A DNA stretch of 64,000 nt from Schizochytrium sp. TIO01 (GCA_004764695.1 SMSO01000031.1:122600-186599), one strand, 5' to 3'. Positions 1 to 10,903 are shown, counted from the stretch's first letter. Notes: generated by a model from the sequence alone, not told the origin. Made by a program: numbers and translations.

Positions 1-1
1 G

Positions 2-1894
2 TCTCTTCTACGCAACACACGAAGTAGTACCAGTGACTGCAGTGAGGAAAACAGTGACGAGGATTCCTCCAAGCGTATGTGGAAGGGACCTCCGTGTGCA
101 TACGCGATTCCTGGAAACCATGATTGGTTTGATGGCCTGGGCACTTTTATGCAATGCATTTGCTATCGGGACTGGTTTGGTGGCTGGCGACTTCCACAAA
201 CCAAATCTTATTTTGCGCTCAAACTTTCCCATGGATGGTGGGTGTTTGGTCTCGACTTTGCCCTTGAAGATGATATTGATGGTCTTCAGTATCAATATTT
301 TGCTTCCGTGGCGCACCATTGTCTGGGCGACCACGATCAAGTCATTCTATGTTCGCATGAGCCCACCTGGGTGCTTGACGCGTACTTAAATGATCCACAC
401 CCTGAAGACCAGCCAATCTCGAGAACCTCTAAGAATCTCAAACAGCTTATGCGGCGTCATTTGCGCGGCCGCGTAGCCATGCGCATTGCTGGAGATGTAC
501 ACAACTACATGCGTCATGACGCTGAGGAACCTTTGCGCGAATCTGCTCTTCGTGCTGGTGCTGCCCCTCACGTAATTGTTTCTGGAGGTGGAGGTGCTTT
601 TCTACACCCTACGCACCCTTTCCCTGAGCGCTTCAAGGAAACAGGTGCATACTACAACCTTCAAAGTGCATACCCCACGTTTTCGGAGTCGCGCATGATT
701 GGTATGAAGAACCTCGGCCAGGGTTTTCGCATGCAAAATTGGAAATTTGACATTGTTGGATCTACTGCTTACTTTCTTATGATCTGCAGTTTTTTTCCTC
801 GCTGTAATCTCGACCACATCATCAAAGCACCGAGATTCTATCCTGAAGGTCTTCATGCGTTTGGATCAGAAATCTTGCTTGTTTTTGGCGAACTGTTCTC
901 TGATGCTGTGGTGTCCCTGATTGCTACTATTGGTATCTTCATTGTGTCATTTTCCTTCGCAGACTACCATTATGGCTTATTCCGCCAAGTGATTATTGCT
1001 ACTGTGCATACCCTCGCACACGTTTTCTGTGCAGTTTCGCTGTTCCTTTTACTCGAAATTGTTGCAGAACTGTCCATCCAAGACGGACTCGCAGGTCGTG
1101 GCTATGATTCAATCTTCGAAATGTTTCAGAGCTTTGAGAGACGCACCATGCCTGAAGCATGGTGGACCACTGGTCTTTTGGAGACCTCGCTGCGCTCAAT
1201 ATTGAGAGTCTTTGATCTTCCTGAGAATATGGCCACAACTCGCGTTCAGGTATGCCAAGGCAAGGTGCCGCGCCCAGGTGATAGTTGCCCTTTACCCTCA
1301 CTAGATTCGCTCTCTCGGTTTGATATTTTCAGCTACTACCTTGGCAACTATTTGTACATGTACATTGTTGCTGCAGATCTCTGTGCAATGATCTTCGGCC
1401 TTTACTTGTACATTTGCGTCACATTTTTCAAGCTGCACTGGAATGAGGCCTTTTCAGCAATTCGTTGTGAGGACTACAAGACATTCATGCGCTTTCACAT
1501 TGACACTAACGGTGACCTACATGTCTACGTTCTCGGTATTGATCGTGTTCCCCGTAAGTGGCGAGATGACGCGCGCTGGACTTCCACCTGGTCCCGTCTT
1601 TTGAGTAAACATCTTACCTCAGGCAAGTCAAGCATTGATGAGTTTGACCCATCAGTTGCTTCATTTGGAGCAGAGTTTCCAAGTCGCTGGATTCCGGCAT
1701 ACACGCGCAACCGAAAACATCGTAAGAAGCAAGAGCCTCGTATCGTGGACTACTTTTGCATTCCAAAGAAGAAGAGATGGACTAAATTGCGTCGCGGCCA
1801 ATCCACCATTGCTAAGCGGGATTGGTGGGAGCCATTCGATAATCTCGAACAGCGCAAGTTTATCCGTCGGGTTCCGTCAATGGCTGTTTCCTAA
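2..1894 (+). CDS. Calcineurin-like metallophosphoesterase with membrane segments (5' partial)
   Basis: The frame is open to the left edge, so the N-terminus and the first metal-binding motifs lie outside the window. What is visible starts with GNHDWFDGL, a metallophosphoesterase GNH[D/E] motif, followed by a CSHEPTW block in the position of the family's histidine motif and AGDVHNYMRH, matching the GDxH/GHxH metal-ligand motif. After the catalytic domain (about the first 230 visible residues) come hydrophobic stretches consistent with about four membrane helices, roughly residues 290-360 and 450-490, then a basic C-terminal tail with KKKRW and RNRKHRKK. A membrane-anchored phosphoesterase is supported; the substrate cannot be told. 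An internal ATG at 77 exists, but the residues before it are also open and Ser/Asp rich, so it is probably not the start. The downstream neighbour is convergent. Confidence 0.85.
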   Translation, partial: SLLRNTRSSTSDCSEENSDEDSSKRMWKGPPCAYAIPGNHDWFDGLGTFMQCICYRDWFGGWRLPQTKSYFALKLSHGWWVFGLDFALEDDIDGLQYQYFASVAHHCLGDHDQVILCSHEPTWVLDAYLNDPHPEDQPISRTSKNLKQLMRRHLRGRVAMRIAGDVHNYMRHDAEEPLRESALRAGAAPHVIVSGGGGAFLHPTHPFPERFKETGAYYNLQSAYPTFSESRMIGMKNLGQGFRMQNWKFDIVGSTAYFLMICSFFPRCNLDHIIKAPRFYPEGLHAFGSEILLVFGELFSDAVVSLIATIGIFIVSFSFADYHYGLFRQVIIATVHTLAHVFCAVSLFLLLEIVAELSIQDGLAGRGYDSIFEMFQSFERRTMPEAWWTTGLLETSLRSILRVFDLPENMATTRVQVCQGKVPRPGDSCPLPSLDSLSRFDIFSYYLGNYLYMYIVAADLCAMIFGLYLYICVTFFKLHWNEAFSAIRCEDYKTFMRFHIDTNGDLHVYVLGIDRVPRKWRDDARWTSTWSRLLSKHLTSGKSSIDEFDPSVASFGAEFPSRWIPAYTRNRKHRKKQEPRIVDYFCIPKKKRWTKLRRGQSTIAKRDWWEPFDNLEQRKFIRRVPSMAVS

Positions 1895-2160
1895 TAATAT
1901 AGTCCTTTGATAGCCTTTAGTTTAGTTCAGCGGATCCCTTTGTATGATATACTCTGACTAGAGACAATATGAAAGCAAAGTCGTGTCTAGTATGAAGAAA
2001 GAACGAATGACTTTGTTTCGTTGCTCTTTCTCACACACAAAGTGATTGTTGAAATATATTAAAAATGAAATACTATCTTTTAATTAAGTTGCGCTAGACA
2101 GTCGTTTGCTTTATGCTTGCAAAGGCAGAGGTTTTATGAGAATAATTTTCAAAGACACAT

Positions 2161-3303
2161 TTAATTTGAGGACAAGGTGCCTCCATCTTGATTTGTTGCT
2201 ATCGCGTGCTCTAGCATTTCCTTGTACTGTGTAACTTCCATGTCTTCCCATGTCGGCTGCTCAAGAGGTGCAAAAATTTCCTCTCGAAGTTGAGTGAGCG
2301 TGCGTTCCTCAACCTCGGAGAGGTCGTCAAGGTTAGTTGCTGCGTGGAGATTGACCTTCATCATCTCAACATTTTCTGCGCCTACAAGAGTGCTGGGAAT
2401 CCGTGGTTCGCGCAACGAAAAGTTGACTGCAAGTTTTGGCAAAGACACATTATTTTCCGCACATAGAGCTACTGCTTTACGGGCGGCCTCTTTAACAGGG
2501 GCGTGGGCAGGGTGCCATTGGGGCGGGCCATTTGGCGTTAGGAGGCCCATTGAAAGTGCGCTTGCATTCATCCACTCAACATTTTTGGTGCGAAGAAGCT
2601 CCATAAGCTCAGCGTCTTCAAAAAGAGTGGTGTCATTGAGAGAATAATGGCAATAAAACAAGCACATGTCGATTTCTACTTTGCTCCTCTTGAGAATCTC
2701 GCGATGAATTGAAAGAGGATATCCGGTGATACCAATCCGCTTAATTTTGCCAGCTTCCTTTGCCTTCTGTAGCGCAGGGAGAGTTTCTTCCAAAATGATA
2801 TCTAGCGAAGGTGCGTACTCTGGATCATGGATTTGCATGACATCGATATACTCGACCCCAAGGTGCTCCAAGGCATCATCCACAGCGCGCAGTGTGCGCT
2901 CCGCGGAGAAATCAAACATCTTGCGAACCTCTTTCTCATAGCGCCCACATTTTGTGTGGAGATAATATGCCTGACGCGGAATATCACGTAGTGCTAAGCC
3001 AAGGCGCTTCTCAGACATACCCTGGCCATACCAGTACGCTGTGTCGATGACGTTGACTCCGTTACGCAAAGCCGTCTCTACCACGGCATGAACATTATCC
3101 TGTGACACCTTGTTATACACGTCTCCAAAAGGACTTGTACCAAGGCCTAGAATTGATAATAACCGAGGTTTGGTCTTGCCGTCCGCCAAGGTATGCTTCC
3201 ACGGCGCGGCGCTTCTGTAAACCATACGCTGGCAGGCCTCCAGGTCATGAAAGCCTTCCACGAAGGTATCCGGAAGCCTCGTTTCTGATGCTGTGGAGGC
3301 CAT
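2161..3303 (-). CDS. Aldo/keto reductase, L-galactose dehydrogenase-like
   Basis: A 380-residue NAD(P)-dependent oxidoreductase with the aldo/keto reductase (beta/alpha)8 barrel. The catalytic tetrad is visible: Asp and Tyr in DTAYWYG, Lys in HTKCGRY and His in MQIHDPEY. The segments GLGTSPFGDVY, GMSEKRLGLAL and RIGITGYPLS resemble plant L-galactose dehydrogenase and fungal D-arabinose dehydrogenase more than the classical aldose reductases. In plants this enzyme makes L-galactono-1,4-lactone for ascorbate; whether it does so here is inference from similarity. The frame extends four codons upstream to a TTG, so the start is placed at the ATG at 3303. Single exon. The metallophosphoesterase ends 266 bp away on the other strand. 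Confidence 0.88.
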   Translation of the reverse strand: MASTASETRLPDTFVEGFHDLEACQRMVYRSAAPWKHTLADGKTKPRLLSILGLGTSPFGDVYNKVSQDNVHAVVETALRNGVNVIDTAYWYGQGMSEKRLGLALRDIPRQAYYLHTKCGRYEKEVRKMFDFSAERTLRAVDDALEHLGVEYIDVMQIHDPEYAPSLDIILEETLPALQKAKEAGKIKRIGITGYPLSIHREILKRSKVEIDMCLFYCHYSLNDTTLFEDAELMELLRTKNVEWMNASALSMGLLTPNGPPQWHPAHAPVKEAARKAVALCAENNVSLPKLAVNFSLREPRIPSTLVGAENVEMMKVNLHAATNLDDLSEVEERTLTQLREEIFAPLEQPTWEDMEVTQYKEMLEHAIATNQDGGTLSSN

Positions 3304-4845
3304 TCTCGCGCGCAAGCCTCTGAGGAACCGTGAGAGTACCGTCGTGGCAGACTCTACTCCACAATGAAAAGATGCCCCGCTGGCGTCGTACGAGTTTAAT
3401 AACGAGCCTTCTGTCTCAGAGAATTGAGTTTTGTGGAATTATTGCTTCACTTTCGATTTTCTTTTGGCAACCCAACAAATGGATATTCTTTTTCTTTTCA
3501 TCTCCATTTCCTTTCTTTCTTTTAATATTATCCACTTCTACTTCTAAGGCTCATCCTTAAAAAAACTCGCGGGAGAGAGCATAGGAGAGAAGGGCGAAAA
3601 TATGGGGGGAAATTCTACTTCTCCTCACAAAAACATTGTGTCGGCGAGTTTTCTGATATGCATTTTATAAGATAAATGGCTTTAACTGTGGGGAGTGAAA
3701 TGACATTCGGCTTTAAATACAAAAGTCTTTATGAATTTTGTTACTGGTTTTATAAATAACACACAGTGATGACTCTCCTCTACTTCCACTGAAAACAATT
3801 AAGTGCACTGCCACTAGGCCTCCTCACAAGGTATATACAGGAGAGCTTTATAGTTGCACATAAACGACTATGAAGTTTGTATACTTAAATCGCATAGACA
3901 CTAATACCAGACTATTCTTGCGAACCTTGGCAAAGCTACCTAGGTTTCTGCGCTTGGACAATCAAAATGACGCAATATTGGACAAGTAAATGAAAGGCAT
4001 TTTGGATAGAGAACTATTTCCTGGTTTTGAAATATCGATTTGAAGACTTAATTACTTCATAATTGAACATAATCAATCAAGGAAAGCAAAGCAATTCTGA
4101 GCATATTCTCAAAACTTTTGGGAACGAACCACGTACAGAACATGGTTCTTACGTGCTCCTGTGAGGTCTCTGTATGCCAATAGAATCGCTGTGGTCTGTG
4201 CTCACGTTGTGAATGCAATTGTCCCAAGAACGAAGTGCCACTTGAACAGCAAGGTTGGTAGACCTAAGAACGCGAGAAAGCAGAGACCCCAACGTCAAGC
4301 CTCAACCATGGAGCGCAAGTCGAGTCGAAACCATAGAATCTTCTAATTCTTCACCAAAACGAAAAGTTCGTAGGCTTTTGCAGTTTGTTACTGTTGACGT
4401 ACCTGACAATGATACAAACAGGTCCTTAGGTGGAGATGCTGGGTCAGAACCAAACCTTTCAGAAAACAATGACGAAGGTGCTGCAAGTATGGAGAACCCA
4501 ACATCTAATCCGAAGAAACCACAGTCTCTGGAGACCTGTCTTCGCAAAGCCAAGGCTGAAACCAAGGATATGTCAGAGGGAAACGAGTTGGTCGGCATCC
4601 TTGTTCTTTGAAAAGTCTTTATTCTTATGAAGTTATTTATTCCTTGGGCTCCATAGGTAAGTTATCTGGAAGATGGTGCAGATCTTGCAATGACCAGAGG
4701 CCACGCCAGGGAGTGACCGTACCAACCCCTGTACGAAAGAGGTGTGCATAGCGCTGGGAAGTCGAAGGAGGCCGGTTTTCATGTCGAATAGCCACAGCAG
4801 TGCTTCGTTCACCCGACTCAGGAGAACTTGAAAATAGGCCTGTCA

Positions 4846-4870
4846 TTATGTTATGTTATGTTATGTTATG
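4846..4870. repeat. (TTATG)5 microsatellite
   Basis: Five perfect tandem copies of TTATG, followed by a diverged TTCTG. Confidence 0.95.
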
Positions 4871-5651
4871 TTCTGTGATTTATTTATTTATTTTAGTTAA
4901 AAGTCGGGACAAAAAAGCTCTTTCCCTCTCTCTTTACCCAGAAAGATGAAATAATCCAACCCGGGAAAGACCCAAAAGTTTAAACGTTTTAAAATTAAAA
5001 ATTTAAAATAAATTAAAGTAATAAAGGCGAGATTGATTAGATCAGACAAGATCTTGGAGTCCTGACACTCCACTCCTCCTTGGCACCTGCTCTCCCTCGA
5101 GGTCGTGATGTATGGCGGCATATGCCAATACAACAGCACGCCATGCTACTGTTGAAGGCAGAGGAGCCACCTACGCTCGCCTGGCAGGCGCAGAGTATGG
5201 AAGCGGAAAGTCTCTGGCAACACAACGGTGTGCGAATTTGTTTCTCCAAAGACCAGTAACCAACCCGCGAGGTTCTTGCCTCACGTGCCGCCCCACCCAC
5301 ACGCAAGCAAGGCGCGCTTTCGTCGCACGTGTGCATGCATAGCTCAAGCGAAACGAACACCGTCAAGTGCATCGGTCGATGAGCTGATTCGATTGGATAG
5401 CTAGTTAGTTAAGTTATCCATCGCCATCTCATCATGCACAGACACAATCTGTCACCGGCATGGAATCAGTTGCCAGCCTTGAACAAAAGCAGCAACTGCT
5501 TCGCAAGCCGTGCTGCCATAGTCCAGAGAAAACTCACGAGGCCGGCTATCTCGAGGCGTAGATGGGCTCGTTCGGAGCAAGGCGAAGAACTGAAGAAGTT
5601 GTGCGAATACAGCGAAAGTAGAACCTGCATGTGCTAATAATTAGTATGAGC

Positions 5652-5714
5652 AGAAGAAGAACAAGAACAAGAACAAGAAGGAGAACAAGAATGAGAACAA
5701 GAACAAGAACAAGA
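5652..5714. repeat. Imperfect (AAGAAC)n purine-rich microsatellite
   Basis: A run of AAGAAC/AAGGAG-type hexamers with no pyrimidine other than C and a single T. It lies about 230 bp upstream of the PAP2 start and is probably transcribed leader or promoter. Confidence 0.9.
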
Positions 5715-5939
5715 GCCGTCGTCAAAAACCAGCGCTCCAACGCAACAAATCAGGAATACGAATCGGCACGGAGATCAGGCCGACCTGGCCTAGATGGCCT
5801 CCTGAGCCCACGCCTCGGCACAGTGAACGAAAGGAGCGATCTGAGCGAGAAGCACCTGCTTGTGGTTGGCGAGCGAGCCAGAGCAGCTTGAGGGGTAAAA
5901 CAAGGGCCACATTGGCTCAAGGTCAGGTCCAAGGAAACG

Positions 5940-7568
5940 ATGGCGTCCGCTGCGACAGGCCTTGCGCCAGGATCGACTGGCGTCACGCCGCCAACATCAA
6001 ATGCGGCGGCGAAGGAGCGCCGTGCAGAGCTCGGAGCGCGGTCACATGCCTCGCTAGAGGAAGAGGAAGAGGAAGAGGAAGACTCTTTTCAGGTCCGAGA
6101 TCTTCTCGTGTGGAGCGCCGAGGATAGTGCCGCACGAACTCCGCTTCAACCTCGTCGTGGTGAGGCTCGATTTGCGTATCGCGAGGCGAGTTTTGACGCC
6201 GTCGGAATTTTTTATACATTCTGTCTCTTCACGCTGCTCGCTGTCGCTGAGCTGGTCATGAAGCCTCATCTCGAGAAAAACGGCTTGAACTTGATTTTGC
6301 AAATGCAGCGCGACGGCACTGGCGCATATGTGAAGTTTTTTGATCTTTTTGGCTTCCCGCCCGCAATCTGGGGCTTCATGCCTGCTGTGGCTTTGGCTAC
6401 AGCTCCTGTGTGGCGACCCGTTGCAGCTCGAATCATGCTGCTCCACGGTGTAGGCCTCGTATTTCAATGGGCGCTGGACATAGTATTTAGGCAGGGTCGA
6501 CCCTTCTGGATTGATAAAAAGGTCAAAATGTGGCATTGTCCTTACACCTATGGTTTCCCTTCAGGGCACGCATTGCTGCTTTTGCTTGTCGTGGCTCCTA
6601 TAGTTGAGGAGTTGTGGGCTCGCACGAAGCGCCCACACTCGCCTTGGCACACACGCACAGGTAGCTTACTAGCGTTTGTGGGCTCCAGCTGCCTCGTAAC
6701 GGCATACACAATCTGTCTTGTGGGTCGACTATACCTGGGCACGCATTTTCTACACAGCCTTCTCATGGGCATTGTCTGCGGTGTTTTACTACTGAAAATA
6801 TTTACCAAACATAATACTGCTATTTTAATTGATCGCATCGCGCTCTCAGTCGAGCTAGACGGCGCGGCATCGCTACCAATGCGCACATTTGAAATCTTTT
6901 TGCGTGCTGTCGGAACTGCGCTTCTACTGCTCTGCCTCTGCAAGGCCTTGCTCGCATTCTGCGAGCACATCTCAGCGCAGGACCCCGATCCGGTGCACTG
7001 GGCTGAGCGCGCCAATCGCGAGTGCAATGTAACTTTGCACACCATGGAGGGCTCTGATGTCAAGGCCCGCGATGGAATTGCTATAATTGTTGGATGGATT
7101 GCAGCTGTTTCACTCGTGGCCCTTCGAGCTGCTGGAGTATCAACACTGATTGATGAGGATGACGACGATGTGCACAGTCCTTATGACGACGATTACGATG
7201 TTGAGGGTATACATCGGCACAACCCTCACTTCAAGATGAGCGAGGTGCGAACCCGCCGGGATTCGTACGGCGCCACTCACAGCGCGCGCCGCTCATCGCT
7301 CTCACAGATTGATGAAGATGAGGAAGGCATGTCCCCACTTTCATCCTCTGAGGCAGGAGGGCTCAATCATGGTCGCCGTAACCGCTACCGCAACCGTGGT
7401 TGGTGCAATGCCAACTTCCTCATCGCAACCTCTGCTCTGTGCTTCCAGGTGGGTGTCAATTACATGCTCGCTTACACATTGCATGCCTCTTCTCTAGGAC
7501 GGATGATTGCGGTGATCCTCTCTCTCTACGCTTTTCCACATGTCTTCTTTATTCAGCCGGTGCATTAG
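5940..7568 (+). CDS. PAP2-superfamily phosphatase, glucose-6-phosphatase-like, multi-pass membrane protein
   Basis: 542 residues, single exon. After a 60-residue hydrophilic N-terminus with a Glu run (about residues 40-47), hydrophobic segments alternate with the PAP2 signature: RQGRPFW (motif 1), YGFPSGHA (motif 2) and GRLYLGTHFLHSLLMG (motif 3). The catalytic pair His (PSGH and THF) and both Arg residues are present. Spacing, and the HFLH string in place of the usual HxxxD, resemble glucose-6-phosphatase (HFPH) more than lipid phosphate phosphatases. In motif 1 the usual Lys seven residues before the Arg is Asp. A cytosolic-looking Asp/Ser-rich loop at about 400-475 precedes two more hydrophobic segments at the C-terminus. 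The likely role is dephosphorylation of a sugar or lipid phosphate at an internal membrane; the substrate is undetermined. It is convergent with the SPRY gene, 119 bp away. Confidence 0.85.
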   Translation: MASAATGLAPGSTGVTPPTSNAAAKERRAELGARSHASLEEEEEEEEDSFQVRDLLVWSAEDSAARTPLQPRRGEARFAYREASFDAVGIFYTFCLFTLLAVAELVMKPHLEKNGLNLILQMQRDGTGAYVKFFDLFGFPPAIWGFMPAVALATAPVWRPVAARIMLLHGVGLVFQWALDIVFRQGRPFWIDKKVKMWHCPYTYGFPSGHALLLLLVVAPIVEELWARTKRPHSPWHTRTGSLLAFVGSSCLVTAYTICLVGRLYLGTHFLHSLLMGIVCGVLLLKIFTKHNTAILIDRIALSVELDGAASLPMRTFEIFLRAVGTALLLLCLCKALLAFCEHISAQDPDPVHWAERANRECNVTLHTMEGSDVKARDGIAIIVGWIAAVSLVALRAAGVSTLIDEDDDDVHSPYDDDYDVEGIHRHNPHFKMSEVRTRRDSYGATHSARRSSLSQIDEDEEGMSPLSSSEAGGLNHGRRNRYRNRGWCNANFLIATSALCFQVGVNYMLAYTLHASSLGRMIAVILSLYAFPHVFFIQPVH

Positions 7569-7687
7569 ACTAGACTCGAAGGCTAGCACTAGGAAAGCCT
7601 GCCTACATCAACATCGACTCATCAATCAATCGATCGATCGTTGTTTTTCAATATACGGAATAGACTTTCTCTTGCCAATCTTCAGTT

Positions 7688-9148
7688 TTAGTCCTCTCCC
7701 GCCGCTGCCTCTTCATCTTTTTCAACTGCTTCAACTGCTAATGCTAAAGCTGCTGTTGCAGCTGCTGATTTACCCTCTTTGTCCGCAGCCGCAGCAGCAG
7801 CTGCTGCCGCCGCTTCTGAAGCCGCTTGCTGGCGAACTGCAGCAAGCTCGCTCAAGGGTTGACTTCCTGTAGGTAGCGAAAATGAAAACGCTGGACCAGG
7901 GTTAAACTCTACACACGACGTCTGATACAATGAGGCTGTTGCGAAGAACCCTACCTTATCACTCGCCATGCCTTGAAAGGCGATACCCTGGTCCTCTCCA
8001 TTCTTATAAAATCGAATGAACGAATCTTGGCCGTCAACCTTAATCTCCATTCCAATTACATCACCCTTGCCAAAACCTGACTTTCCATACGGCTCGCGCA
8101 GGCCATCATTCACTTTTGAGCCATCTACATCGCGGTATCCATACCCACTTTTATGGAATCCCACCGGTGCCTCAATCGGCGATGTGTACTGCATCCAGCC
8201 AAGTCGCACATGTCCAGCAATCTTCACGTCCTCAGATACTGCCATCTTTTTCACGCGCATTTCGCAAAACCAGTGGCCGCTCATGACGCCATAATTCACA
8301 CGGCATGACCTAAATCCTTTGTGTCCACTCACCATAGTTCCGTCACTGCCCAGCGTTAGCTTATTCGCACAATCTGACCTCGAGAAGGTGATCTTTTCCT
8401 CCGTCACCGGCCGCAGGTCACCGCCAAACACAATCTGAGCATAAGGATCTTTTCGACTCCCACCCCGGCGTCTTGTGGGACCATCATCATCATCATCTTC
8501 TTCTTCTTCTTCTTCTTCATCGTCATCTTCATCGTCATCATCTAGCTCCTCCTCATCAACAAATTCATCATCATCATCATCATCATTCGAAAGACCTTCC
8601 TCGCCAGTGTCTTTATCACTTTCAACGTCCATTTCATTTTCCTCGTCATCATCAAATCTTGACCGGGACTTCTTGCTCTTTTTCCCTCCAGTCTTTTTCC
8701 TGTCACTCTTTTTACTATTGCCGTTTTTACTTTTGTCGTTATCGATATCGTTATCGTCGTCTACATCGGCATCCTCCAGGTCGTCGATGCGACGGCGCTT
8801 GCGACTTGAGGCAGAACTCTTGGAAGTAGACTTAAGCTTAGGTTTAGACTTGCCGTCAGATTTGATTCTAGCGTCAGACTTGGACCGCGTCGAGCCCGGG
8901 CTCAGGTCCACTCCAGCAGCCTCGGCAGCAGCCTTTTCGAGCGCCTTCTGCAGCTTCGATGGCCTGCCACGCTTACGCCGGGGCCACGTGCCACCAGCAG
9001 CAAGAGTTGCTGCCTCTGCTGCTCGTAGGAGGGGCCCTGAACCCCCAGAAGGAGCTCTACGAGCGCTCTTCATACGGAGCCGGGGCGGCGAGGTAGCGTC
9101 GTTGTCAACCTCATGATCTGCGTCGCGGTGGTCCTCTCCACGCGCCAT
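7688..9148 (-). CDS. Ash2-type SPRY-domain protein with AT-hook and acidic region
   Basis: 486 residues, ATG at 9148. About residues 55-70 hold an AT-hook-like KRGRPSKL, then Lys/Ser-rich sequence and a long Asp/Glu run (about 190-230). From about residue 245 to 430 lies a SPRY domain whose details match Ash2/ASH2L: GHKGFRSCRVNYGVMSGHW, RLGWMQYTSPIEAPVGF, GYGYRDVDGSKV, GFGKGDVIGMEI, IRFYKNGEDQGIAFQGM and a FNPGPAF end. Ash2 is a core subunit of COMPASS/MLL histone H3K4 methyltransferases. The N-terminal PHD-like/winged-helix part of animal ASH2L is absent; the AT-hook may supply DNA binding instead (inference). The C-terminus is an Ala-rich helix in the place where animal ASH2L binds DPY30. 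Nuclear. Confidence 0.87.
   Translation of the reverse strand: MARGEDHRDADHEVDNDATSPPRLRMKSARRAPSGGSGPLLRAAEAATLAAGGTWPRRKRGRPSKLQKALEKAAAEAAGVDLSPGSTRSKSDARIKSDGKSKPKLKSTSKSSASSRKRRRIDDLEDADVDDDNDIDNDKSKNGNSKKSDRKKTGGKKSKKSRSRFDDDEENEMDVESDKDTGEEGLSNDDDDDDEFVDEEELDDDDEDDDEEEEEEEDDDDDGPTRRRGGSRKDPYAQIVFGGDLRPVTEEKITFSRSDCANKLTLGSDGTMVSGHKGFRSCRVNYGVMSGHWFCEMRVKKMAVSEDVKIAGHVRLGWMQYTSPIEAPVGFHKSGYGYRDVDGSKVNDGLREPYGKSGFGKGDVIGMEIKVDGQDSFIRFYKNGEDQGIAFQGMASDKVGFFATASLYQTSCVEFNPGPAFSFSLPTGSQPLSELAAVRQQAASEAAAAAAAAAADKEGKSAAATAALALAVEAVEKDEEAAAGED
8473..8587. repeat. Trinucleotide-type tract coding for Asp/Glu runs
   Basis: Plus-strand CAT/CTT/TCA repeats that on the coding minus strand give the acidic segment of the SPRY protein. 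The antisense frames read as Ser-rich or His-rich open frames and are shadows. Confidence 0.9.
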
Positions 9149-10837
9149 GCGGCCTGATTAAAGAAGGAGATAGAAAAAGCAGAGTGACTTTGAATGCGAA
9201 CAAAATCTAGATTTAGCAGCGGCTGCGGCTCAGCCTCCTTCACGTGAGGGAGAATCAAGGGGTTCTCCGGTCTGAACGTCTGATTTTTGCTGAGCTCGCC
9301 TGCTTTACCGCAAACTTTAAAGACCGCCCTCTATTCTTTGAGCGCATCGAGACTGAGAATATGCGTAAATACTACTAGGACTAATTTTTTGTGGCTTAAC
9401 AATAAATCTTTTTGTAAAATTTAACCAATACCAAAAGGAAACTTCATGAGCATTTGGCAATCAATGTAAACGAAGCAGTACCAAGCATTGTAGTGCTTAA
9501 TTGAGTAGTTTCTAAACAAGTGCGCTCCTACAAACAATTAAAAATAATCCAAATGCTCACCGAACGTAACAGGCAATGAAATGAAGTGTCGAAATGAAAA
9601 GTTTCTTGAGTTTGTTAATCAAAAATAATAACAATTTGATTGAAAAATTAAAATAGAAATAGAAATATTTAGGTCTTCCATACCTGCTACAATCCTTGCA
9701 GATGCGAGGCGCCTATTCAAAACTCAGGCTGCAAACAATAATAGCGTACTGATATTTAAAACATTGCAACTCTGTGATACAGGGCTGCAATACCACTGGT
9801 ATTTCTAGATTATCCTATCGGTGTTCGATCATTCCAAGCAAATAATAACAACAGCTTTCAAACGCAAACGCAAAGAAGAATTCGTACTTCAATTTTTTGC
9901 CTCTGGAGGGCAAGCAACAATATGATCTTGAGTGAAATGAGCAAGCTCTATAGTGCTGAACCTGCTATTAAACATGCCTTGGTGATGACCATCGTACCGT
10001 TGTTAGTGAGAAGTAGATATCTACCTAGGTAGTAGAATAGCTCACAAGCAGAACTTGGCTTGATTGCTTATTCGTTATGTGTACAAACTTCGTTTTTGAA
10101 GTGTCGACCAGGATCCTCGCGAAAAGGGTTGCTTCAAAAGCCTGAGTGGGTTCTTCACTTTGTGGAATCAAGTCAAACTCGGATCAGATACGGAGCAAAC
10201 AAGCCTGAAGGACGTCATCTTCAAGACAATTGCGTACCTGTGAACGTGGAGCCCCAGGTATGGCGGTACTTTATAGGTTATGCAAAATTTTTATTTCCAA
10301 GGTTAATCACTCGTGGCGATAAATTTACCTTACTTCATGTGCGCATGTGCAAGGCAATTCTGGGCGCAACTCAAGCTACAATAAGTTAATTCAATCTTCG
10401 TACCGCGATCATTCTTTAATTTAGTGCCCCACTTTTCATCGATAGAATAAATGTAAGAATCATGAAAAATTAAGAGAGATAATTATTATTGACATCATCC
10501 AAAAGCAAAAAAGAAAGGGTCAATTTTCAATAATATTGCAGAACCCATTTTGAAGTTCCCCTGGTTCCCACCCTTTCCTTCTCTTGAGAATTGACAACCG
10601 CCAAGTTGAAGCCCTGGAATTCTTGAGCCTGCGTTTATTTCACGACACGAGAAGAAAGTAGAAAGTGTTTGCCAATCTATTAAGTAGAGTACAAGAACAA
10701 AGAAAATAGTGCACGCGCAATATTATTATCGCAATCATTCTAAACTACCAATTGGGGGTTTAATGCTGAGAAAAAACAAAATCAAAATCGTAGCACTCGT
10801 CCCTTGGCCTTTATTGAAATAATATACAGCTACTGTC

Positions 10838-10880
10838 TAACCTCACCTCCCCTCACCTAACCTCACCTAACCTAACCTAG
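10838..10880. repeat. Interstitial telomere-like CCTAA/CCTCACCTAA tract
   Basis: Degenerate tandem words CCTCACC, CCTAA and CCTCACCTAA. On the minus strand this reads TTAGG alternating with TGAGG, close to telomere-type repeats (TTAGG/TTAGGG). Confidence 0.7.
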
Positions 10881-10903
10881 CTCTCCTGTCCGACACCTCC
10901 TGT

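Larger units (their letters stand above)
3304..5939. other. Intergenic region, no supported gene
   Basis: AT-rich at 3480-4140, then mixed composition. Open frames at 4161-4346 (+) and 4255-4611 (+) begin at non-ATG codons, overlap in different frames and match no family I recognise. The second encodes a Ser/Asp/Glu-rich stretch and could be a fragment of a decayed or spliced gene. A pentanucleotide microsatellite lies at 4846 and a purine-rich one at 5652, in the probable 5' leader of the PAP2 gene. Confidence 0.5.

Noticed and set aside
4161-4611. Two overlapping frames as one frameshifted gene
   Set aside because: Starts are GTG/TTG, there is no family match and no clear join; left as unexplained intergenic sequence.
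8475-9116. 213-codon Ser-rich plus-strand frame
   Set aside because: Antisense of the Asp/Glu and Lys/Ser-rich coding region of the SPRY protein.
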